From positions 138,694,198 through 138,758,197 of the forward strand of contig NC_060246.1 of assembly GCF_921293095.1 (NCBI RefSeq): a stretch of DNA of 64,000 nt, in the 5' to 3' direction. Made by a program: the position numbers and the translations under genes. Origin of the DNA: Ischnura elegans (Eukaryota > Arthropoda > Insecta > Odonata > Coenagrionidae). Below the pieces are notes generated by a model. That model saw only the letters and a program-made list of their open reading frames with translations, did no database searches and was not told the origin of the DNA. Of this stretch, positions 48,150 through 57,000 are shown piece by piece; the stretch's first letter is position 1; each line of letters opens with the position of its first letter.

Positions 48150-48895
48150 TATTTGAAGAAGTGCTAATACCCTATCCTCAAGGTTATAAGAGACATAATT
48201 GTTGGCGCCTTCCAGTCACAAAGTAACTGCGTATTCACAAGTTTCGATATCATTTAAATGGCCCACCCCATCCAAGGATATACCGATACCCCCTCAGAAC
48301 CCAGTCGCTTTTTCCCTACGAGTGCTTCCTCGACGAGTAAACTCTATTATCTCGCAGCTAACCTCTAAACCTAGAGGTCGACCCACAATCCTTAATCCCG
48401 TGGACGCACCCGGTGACTTGAAGCCGCAAATGATAATAATTAATATTGAATACATATCGGCGGCTTTTGGACTCAAATGAACCGTGGAGTGAAAGCGGCA
48501 CACTACATCAGTGGTCACTACCTCCCTCTAACGTTGTGGGAACGTATGTATGTGAAAAAATGTGAATGTATGTGAACGTATGTGAAATAATGCGAAACAT
48601 GCATTCATATATATTCGCATTCCCAACGTAACATTTCATAAAAATGCCGTAGTGCGTACTATTTTCATATGAAGATAAAGGACCATCGTTTGAAACTATT
48701 GGGCGATATCTTTTCTTTTTATTTTGCGGTTATTTTTATTTATAGATGAAATACGGAGGAGACAGAAGCTACTGATGGAGGGAGTACTCAGCAAGTAAGG
48801 GATCTTGAAGGATAGAACACTGTTAGAGGGAAGAATTCACGAGGGAGAGAGGAAGGAAGAGATTAGGATTTTTAGATTGAATGAAAGGGAGTAAG
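48150..48895. other. intergenic, nothing recognised
   Basis: Overlapping short frames on both strands at 48200-48520 are unlike known proteins. 48540-48600 is a degenerate run built on GTATGTGAA. Confidence 0.4.
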
Positions 48896-48903
48896 CCTTA
48901 CAG

Positions 48904-49222
48904 CATGGGCGTACCCAGCGGGGGGGAGGGGGAGGCAACTGCCCCCCCCCCCCTAGAAGCGAAAATGAATTTAGTTCAAAACAAAAGTTATGAACAAATT
49001 TTTTAAGACAAATTATGTTAGTATGAGACATGGAACTAAAATAAAAATAATTATTTTTTCAAGCAAATAATTATAAAAACTAATAAATTGCTGTCATAAT
49101 TTCCTTAAAATTTTGGTTTCATTACCCTTTTCTTTGCAAAAAAAAGTTACAACTTGAACGACTACAGCTAGTTTTGCCCCCTACCCCTTAGTCCCCTAGT
49201 TTTGATTCTGGGTAAGCCCATG
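48904..49222 (+). mobile_element. hAT-like MITE, family M2 copy 1
   Basis: 319 bp with ends CATGGGCGTACCCAG and CTGGGTAAGCCCATG (one mismatch over 15). Flanks CCTTACAG (48896-48903) and CCTCACAG (49223-49230) match at 7 of 8. The interior opens with a G run then a C run ending CTAGAAGC. No coding capacity. Confidence 0.82.
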
Positions 49223-49346
49223 CCTCACAGTGAATTGAAGAGGGGGAGTACTCAGCAAGATGAGGTTAATGAAAGAAGAGTTGTGGTTAATGAAAGAAGA
49301 GGAGGTTAGCAGAATGCTTGTTATGTACTCCATGGAAACCTCCCTT

Positions 49347-49420
49347 AATCGGTAGAATACTTTAATAATAACGCGCTTTCATTTACTGCGAGGTCGTAGG
49401 GGTTCCAGTTTTTGTGACGT
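49347..49420 (+). repeat. tRNA-derived SINE head, decayed
   Basis: CTTAATCGGTAGAATAC resembles a tRNA D-arm/A box (compare CTCAATTGGTAGAG), and GCGAGGTCGTAGGGGTTCCA about 50 bp on resembles the T-arm/B box. No acceptor stem and no tail seen. Confidence 0.4.
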
Positions 49421-49584
49421 TACAGCGAAAGAAGATGATTTATGGAATTTACTGGCTATTTTTCAATACTTCTCATTTTGCAATCTTTTACTTTCGCGGA
49501 AAATCATGGTGGTCTCTGCAATCCTGATATTCAGAGAATCCAATGGATTATCGTTTAATTTCAATGAGGGTGAAACCACAAGGA

Positions 49585-49682
49585 GGTAAACTCTCACGCC
49601 CTGAGCCGAGAAAGTCTGAGATGGGATTTTAACACCCGACCTCAAGATATCGGGACTCATGGTCCGCAACCGAGATCAGCAT
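49585..49682 (-). repeat. tRNA-derived SINE head, decayed
   Basis: On the minus strand CTCGGTTGCGGACCATGAG precedes GAGGTCGGGTGTTAAAATCC, close to the A/B-box spacing and B-box sequence of a tRNA-derived SINE (GGTTCAAATCC with changes). Confidence 0.4.
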
Positions 49683-49854
49683 CAGTTCAATCTATGTTAT
49701 CTGCATGGTTAATGGTTTTTGTTTATGCCTCAGGATTAGTAGAGTAAAACGAATGCTTAGAATTTCACGAGGCTCTAAAAGTGGAGCTATGTCTCGCATG
49801 TGACCATAAAATCTCTGGAAAATCAATAAGCTCCGATAGTAAATTTTCAGCGGC

Positions 49855-49945
49855 GTTTCTACCTCAATTGGTAGAGTACTTTAATAATGATAAAGTTATT
49901 TTGCTTGATTATTAGCTACCAGTTTTCCCGTGGTAGTGCCACACA
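49855..49945 (+). repeat. second tRNA-like head related to 49347
   Basis: CTCAATTGGTAGAGTACTTT followed by AATAATGATAAAG matches the head at 49347 over about 27 bp, and is even closer to a tRNA D-arm. No B box remains. Confidence 0.35.
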
Positions 49946-50646
49946 AAAACGGTGGGTGCCCCAGGTGTGACTTAATGCCTTTGATTACTCAAAACATGAT
50001 CCTGTGCAAAGAGACTACACAAAGGGAACACCATTTCGTACTGTTGACGCTTGATTTACATCGCAACTTCGAGCGCATTTTTGATCGGTTTTCAAAAATG
50101 CCCGCTGTGCGGCGATGAGGTGGAAGCGATCTATTCATTCTCATTTTTTACTGTATAAAATTTACAATTACTGAGTGAGAAACCAAGGGTTACGACTGAT
50201 TTCTTCCTAAACCGAGTTAGGTACAGAAATTAGGCCAAGAAAATAAACTATATCAACTAGATATTTAGTAGTGCATTTGATTTTCCACTCGATGCCAGCA
50301 CAACACAGAAACTCACTCGTATCCCTTGGCCACAAAGTTTTTGTATACTTCCATCAATTTCTGTACCAAACTCTACTTATAAAAAATCACTTGTACCCCC
50401 TGGCTTCGCACCCCCTAAGTTGAAAGTAATGGCATTGAAAGGTTACGACTTTGATAAATAACATCATCACGAACACATAGTACGGTTAACGGCCCTAATT
50501 ATGATAATATTATATAATTATAATATCTCTATATGAAATTCTACGAGTTCCGATTCTTGTAAACCCATTAAAATACGCGGTGGGTGGCTATATGTCCAGA
50601 GGCGGACTGGAGAATCTTCAATTAGAATAATCTCATGAAATCACCT
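49946..50646. other. 3' flank of homeobox gene
   Basis: No AATAAA or ATTAAA was found on the gene strand within about 400 bp of the stop. 50300-50410 shares CTTGTA.CCC.TGGCTTC-type phrases with the foldback near 42.1 and 42.49 kb, so it may be a relic of that family. Confidence 0.35.
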
Positions 50647-51003
50647 TCAGTCGGACTGCCCGCCGAGGGTCGCGTCGTCCGACCGCCTCTCCTCAGCTCC
50701 CCCTCCCCCGTCGTCCGAGTCCCCGTACACGAGACAGCGGGTCCCCGCAGGCTGCAGGGAGTGGTGGTGATGGTGGTGCGTGGTCACCTGTGGGTGGTGG
50801 TGCGCGTAGATGGGCGAGGAGGCGAAGAGCGCGGTCCCCCGGCCGCCAGGGCCGCCGTGCGCCGCCGCCGCCTTCAGTCTCGACGTCAGCTGCTTCTTCC
50901 ACTTGGTCCTCCGGTTCTGGAACCACGTCTTCACCTGCACCTCCGTCAGACCGAGGTCGGCACTCAACTGCGTCCTCTTCGCGACGCTCAGGTACTTGTC
51001 AGC
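50647..51003 (-). CDS. homeobox gene exon 3 (rest of homeodomain, C-terminus)
   Basis: Residues 197-314, [20 protein letters not shown] then [18 protein letters not shown] and a GC-rich tail with [15 protein letters not shown], ending in TGA at 50649-50647. Acceptor TCGCCAG. Confidence 0.93.
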   Translation of the reverse strand, partial: ADKYLSVAKRTQLSADLGLTEVQVKTWFQNRRTKWKKQLTSRLKAAAAHGGPGGRGTALFASSPIYAHHHPQVTTHHHHHHSLQPAGTRCLVYGDSDDGGGGAEERRSDDATLGGQSD

Positions 51004-54000
51004 CTGGCGAACAACATGGGGATAAAAATAACACATGAGGCTTTTTTCTTGGACATTTTTGCAGATTCATTTTTGTAGATTATTTATGTTCCTTTCGTGA
51101 ATTACTGCATCGCGTCGGAGTCACTTTCCCTCGACGGTTCGCTTCCTATACTGAGAGCTTCATCAAGAGTATGATTCTTTAAAATGGTTTGGGCGTCTAT
51201 TTTTCACTGCGAATATCTAGCAGTCCATGGTTGGTTCAGCATAGTTGGTACAGCATTGGTTCTTAAAATTCATTTCTCAAAACTGTTCTATTTAAGTTCA
51301 GCAAATTCAGGCGTTACATAGTGGAAGTTTGACACACTGAAATAAATTGAATTTTACTTTGCCACTAGTATTTAATGCGTGCAACGCGTTTCGGCTCACG
51401 GAGTCATCCTCTGGCACAAGATACTGTAGTACATAATAACATGACATTTATACCTTTGAGGAAGGGATGGGGGAGGATTCGACAAGTTTGAGGAAGGGGT
51501 AGGAAACAGGGGTAGCAAATTTTTACCCTTCTATTTCCCTTTTCTACTCTTCTCCACCCTCTTGGCCTTCCCGTTTCTTTGTTTTTTCTCCCCAATGTCG
51601 CTACTCTACGGTTATGACTAGAGTCCTACTTCCACCCCTTATCTTAAGTTGAATGTTTCTCACTGTCTCTCCACTGTACGCCTGTTTCCGACCCCTTCCT
51701 CAAATTTTTCGAACCCTTCCCCATCCCTTCGTCAAAGGTATTAATTTCATGTTTTTATGTACTACAGTGTCTTGTACCAGAGGATGGCTCCGTGAGACGA
51801 AACGCGTCGTATACATTAAATGCTTGTGGAAAGGTACAAATTCATTTTATTTCACTATTCTGTATAATGAGAAGCGAAATGTCGAGTGAAAATATCTGCG
51901 ACGCACTAATTCTCAAGATGAAAAAAAAATTAGACGTGGGACTTTCTTGGCGCTCAAGTTGAAGTGGTTCTTTTAAATATTTTTAGCAGGTTAGCTATTC
52001 CATTGTGACGGACGCAGTGATCCAATAGACGGCCTACCTGAATTGAAATACCGGGAAAAATGGGTTCGTTCACGTATTATATTTTGTATTTTAAATATCG
52101 ATTGTGATAAAATTTAATAAATGAAAAGATGCATAGTTTTCCGTAATTGAACCCGTCGCGTCGCTTCCCTTTCGAGTTTTTTGCGAATAAAAATAGAATA
52201 ATTTAACTCTTGCTCATATAAGTTGATGACATCACGCGCTCCTGTCGAGAGGATCATAACTTCTCAGGTACTCCTCCGCCTCACGCGATATTCTCCGGTG
52301 GTTCGTAGTAGCATAGAGTAAGAATATACTTACTCTATGGTAGTAGTTTACACTTTTATGAGCGATTCCTTTTTCCATTACTTGTTTCTTTCTAAACCAG
52401 TTAATGAACCGAAACACATTCCATGTCACCAACTAAGGAAAAGAGGCCGCCGGCAACTTTCACTGATTTTAAAATTAAAAAATGAGGGAATGGTTATGTA
52501 AGGAAGGATTTTACGTTTCATTATAACTTATCTTTCCACCTAGCGAATTATTTTAACGCATTGCTGTTTCGGGTCAGAGTGAACTCCCCCATTCCCTCTC
52601 AGTAGAGTTTTGATGATGCCATAGTTAGAAAGTAAAAAGAGATTGTGATTATAATGCTGGAGTGTGGAGTATGGTGGTCTTAAAGGAGAATTTTGTCTTC
52701 AAATATTCATATCTCCCTCCAATTAGATGAAATATTTGTACATATATGGCTAAATGTCATTTCAATACTCCCGCTGGAAGTCGTACTCCACTCTTTTTTT
52801 CGCTATTCTCATTAAACTTCTATCTGGGAAACACTGATGATAGTGCATATTTTTTCCCTTTGTTGGCACTAATTGTTCTACTTACACCGGTACTTCGATC
52901 ATTTACATTGGCTGAGAAATAAAAAAATTGACCATTGTGGAAGAAAACCTTGTAATTTTTTCATTATCGATTAAATTCCACAGCTATAGTCTTATTATAG
53001 AGCTTTTGGACACTCCCTACCAAATGGATAGTCTTTCAGGGTCTGCCATGGCAGACTCAGTGCTTCTTAGTAGACTTTATACTCCATCCAATTCATGATG
53101 AAGGCAACTTCACTAGTAATTCAAGCTATTCCAGCGACGTTCGGCATATGAATCACTGGTTACAGACCATCGGCTCATACGAGGTCACGTTCCTGAGGTG
53201 AAGGCCCGCAAGCAGTCGGAAAAATTGATCTCTCTGTGTCCGCCTCTGTGAGTGTGCGAGGGATAGAGAGAGAAAGCCCAATTCCCGAATTTTGCTACTG
53301 TATTTCACGAATATATCCGAAGGTCTCCGACTGCCGCAGAGATCGAATGCCGTCGAAATGACGCGGTCAGCCGCATGACCTCCAAAACACAATACGACTC
53401 CTTTGACTGGACCTTGCGGTCCGTAATATTTTCTCAGCTGCTTCGGTGCTAAGAAATCCACCTCTTCGGCAAATATGATAGTGCTCAGAAGCACGAAAAT
53501 GGGAATCAAAAGTGTACATGAACCATTGAGACCTTTCCAGTGTAAGTGAAGGAGAAATTAAAAAACAAAGACCTCTAGTGAGTGCGTGAAATGCACACTA
53601 AGTTAGGAAGATTAGTACTAAGCACATTAAGTAGAAAAATACTAAGACACTGACATGAAAGACGCTTTAATAAAAACTAAAACTAAACTAATTTTAATCG
53701 GCAAACATGACGCCGGCATGTGGCCTAAATAACGGTGCACTAAATTATTTGGCAGATTAATATAAATTACTAGAAAAAGGTTACCTTTTTTTTTGTATCC
53801 TCTTGAATCATTTTTCATTCATTCATCTTGAAACTCTGGATCAGCAAATAGCCTCTTTTCCGGTTTTGCTTTTTTTATCATTTGTCACACTACACTTTGC
53901 CACAGATATTACTGAGAAGGCCTAAATATTAATATCTTCAGAATGGTCCGTGCGCAAAAGGCAGGAAGATTTATAAGTCCTACACTTCTTAAAAATTGAT

Positions 54001-57000
54001 ACAATTCACGAGTGGGCTTGCTGTGAACCGATTTACGTTGAATGTAAAATATTTTTAAGAAAGCAAAGGTGTTTAGGCGTAGGGAAATACCAATTGTGAG
54101 TTGTGCTTTTAATATTGGCTATGATAACTTTATACGATGAACAATATGAAAGCTAAATTAGTTGCACTACAATTATTTTTGTGATGACATTATGGTAAAA
54201 TAGATAGATGGCAACGTATGATTGAAATAAGTGTATCTCCCAACATACTTCCAGAATTCTTGCTTAAGGGCAATAAATAATTTCCTAATAATTTATTTTT
54301 AAGGGGATAAACTAGCACGATGGAAAGCATCACTAAGGTGCTTTTGAACCGTGCGGTGTGCACGTGGGAATCCAATTGCATGCTGCATGTTGGTGATTGA
54401 TCACCCACTGCCAAACACCCTGGAGGTGGCTCGCAGGGTAATATGTAGATGTTAATGAAGGAGCACAAAAATCTTCTCTCAGCATCTTGATATTGTAGCA
54501 GATACATTAGAATATTGCATTGCGTTATCAGTTAAATATGGATTATTAGGAGGCTAGATACATGTTTTGTATTGACTATACGGAAGTATTTTAATGTTGA
54601 GGATAACAGACTTAAAAACAACGTTTTTTGTTCATTTCCAATGCTTCCACACACGTCTGACAAAAAAGAAAGACTTTTAGAAAAGGCAGCAAAGACTGGT
54701 GATTCATCTTCGTACGATATTCATTTCTGAATGTGTGAGGATAAACCTATGATATTGAATATTCGAATGCATTTTTCAGTAACTTCTCCTGGGCGTCGGT
54801 CAAATAAGGTTGAAATATGTTTCCATATTTTCCATGATAAGAATATATTTACATTTTGAATGCAGTGTTGCATTGTATGACATACAAAGGTAGAGAGCGA
54901 ATCGCACCCATTATATTCCGAGCATAACAGCCTGCGCCGAGGTAGTGCACCCTTTGGAATCCAAGAGTCAGTAAATATTTTGGAAGTTCCCATCGTGTAA
55001 CCAAGCCAAAGAATTAATCGTATTAACATGTACAAAAAAATAATCGAAGCCTTAAGATGAACAGTTACCTAATTGATCTGCGTAATTTCAAAATTAGCGT
55101 CTTTAATTTTTTTTAAATTTAGAGTAATCCATTTTTAAGCTCCTATTTAGATTTTTAGACAGCTTTGCACGAAATGCGTTCTTTCAGTTCTATATCCATC
55201 ATACTTTGAATTCCGCCTCGAGCCGCTCGAGCTGCTTGGCACTGTACGCCTGCCGTGGTTTCCGGTCAACTCCGTGCCGTCTGGACCGCTTCACAGGCGA
55301 CGCCTTAGCTGCTGGGAAAGAGAAAGACATAGGATAACACGCGATAAGAAAATTATTATTTAAAGATCAATAAATACTCAAATACGCTATTTTTATGGAA
55401 TGTTTAAAATATGATGTAAAATTACTCTGCCTTTACTATTATGAAAGTTTACTTTATCGGTGAAAGTTTCGTATCTTTATATGTGTCTAAGGAATAGCGT
55501 TTGATTATAACAAAATACCTTCCAATGTATTAATAGCTGAAAAAATACTTAATTTTCAAACTTACGATTGAATACCTGAATACATTAACATAATCATCTA
55601 TCACTACTTATTATTCCATTAATACAAAACTTTTGATAGGCTCCATTCATTCCTCCTGATAAGGCCGAGCGGTTCCGTATTATTTTTTCAACAATACAGT
55701 ACTTCAGTACTTCAGGCTTTTTCCTAAACTTTTCGTCACTGTTTTCCTGTGAATCTGTATCTTTTGTTTCTTCTGAGGATTTAGAAAGAGGACTAATTAT
55801 ATATTCTTGGTGAAAATATTCTGTGTTCCCATTGGCGTGAAATTTTTTAATTGTAAAGAAAACTTAGCTGAGTAAAATTTCACGCACACACACCTACTCT
55901 ATTCATACCGACGATAGTTACGACATAATATATCATTCTCCACATTTCTGCATTTTTATAGAAGTACTCTCAAAGTAAGGAGGGTGGAGAAGTAGGGAAA
56001 GAGGAATTAGTCCACGAAAGTTGAATAATCAGTAGTTGTGTGGGTACAGCGTAGAAGTGGAAGGTGAACACAAGGGAATTAATTACGTCAAAATGAATGA
56101 ACAAATATCAAGTAATTTAGATGTGTATTAAAAATTCATTAGAGGTTAATGGCAATCAAATGCTAATTTATCATCACCATTCTTCTTGCTAGGGTAACGT
56201 CATGCAGTCATGCAAGGAAATCCAGTTTTTGGCTTTAATTTTGGAATTTCAATTTCAAAATTTCTGGTTTCATTACATCAAACTAAACATTTCGCAAATA
56301 CAGGATGTAAATCGCCTGTAGTCATTTATTTTTCATTTTACTCACACATTACGAATAACTTCCTTATCGTTGGCCAAAATATGCATGCCATTAATTTCAA
56401 ACGTTGGTCCCCCTAATCCAATGCGGGCGACGACATTTTCCGTAGAGCTCGAACGTCGTGTTTTGCCTATACCCTCAATGACTTGGAAGTATTTGCATAA
56501 CTTATTCTCACTGTCCACGACGACGTTCCCATGACATTCTTTCACTATCTGTAAGTACTCTGCGTCCACCCCCGCCTCCCGAAGGATGACCAAAAGGCAA
56601 AGCAGTTTGGTGATTTCCCTCTGAGAAATAAAGTGGTAGTTAGCAACTATTTCGATATTTAACATTTTAACTAGTTTCCACCAAAGATGTATTCAGGATA
56701 AAAACTGGGGGGGGGGAAGCCATGGTTGTTCAAGTTGTAGTTAAGATTTAAGCATGGAAAAGGTGAATGATATCATTATATTAAGGAAAATCTAACAGCT
56801 TTTTATTTGCTTTTAAAATTATTTGCTTGAAAAAATATTATTTACCTTAAAGAAATTTGCGATTTTTGCTTCTAGAGGGGGGGAGGGGGCAGCTGCCCCC
56901 TCCTGCCCCTCGCTGGGTACGTCCAATGGTTGCCAAATAAATAATTTCAAAGAGGGAGATCTGGATGCAGAACATTCTCTATGTTGATACGGCTCGAGGT

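Noticed and set aside
50635-51078. 147-codon plus-strand frame over homeobox exon 3
   Set aside because: Antisense to a canonical homeodomain, Arg/Pro-rich low complexity, no family resemblance.
53153-53509. Insulin or relaxin B chain
   Set aside because: The cysteine spacing is 16 residues rather than 11 and no A chain with CC...C...C was found, so kept only as an unassigned frame.
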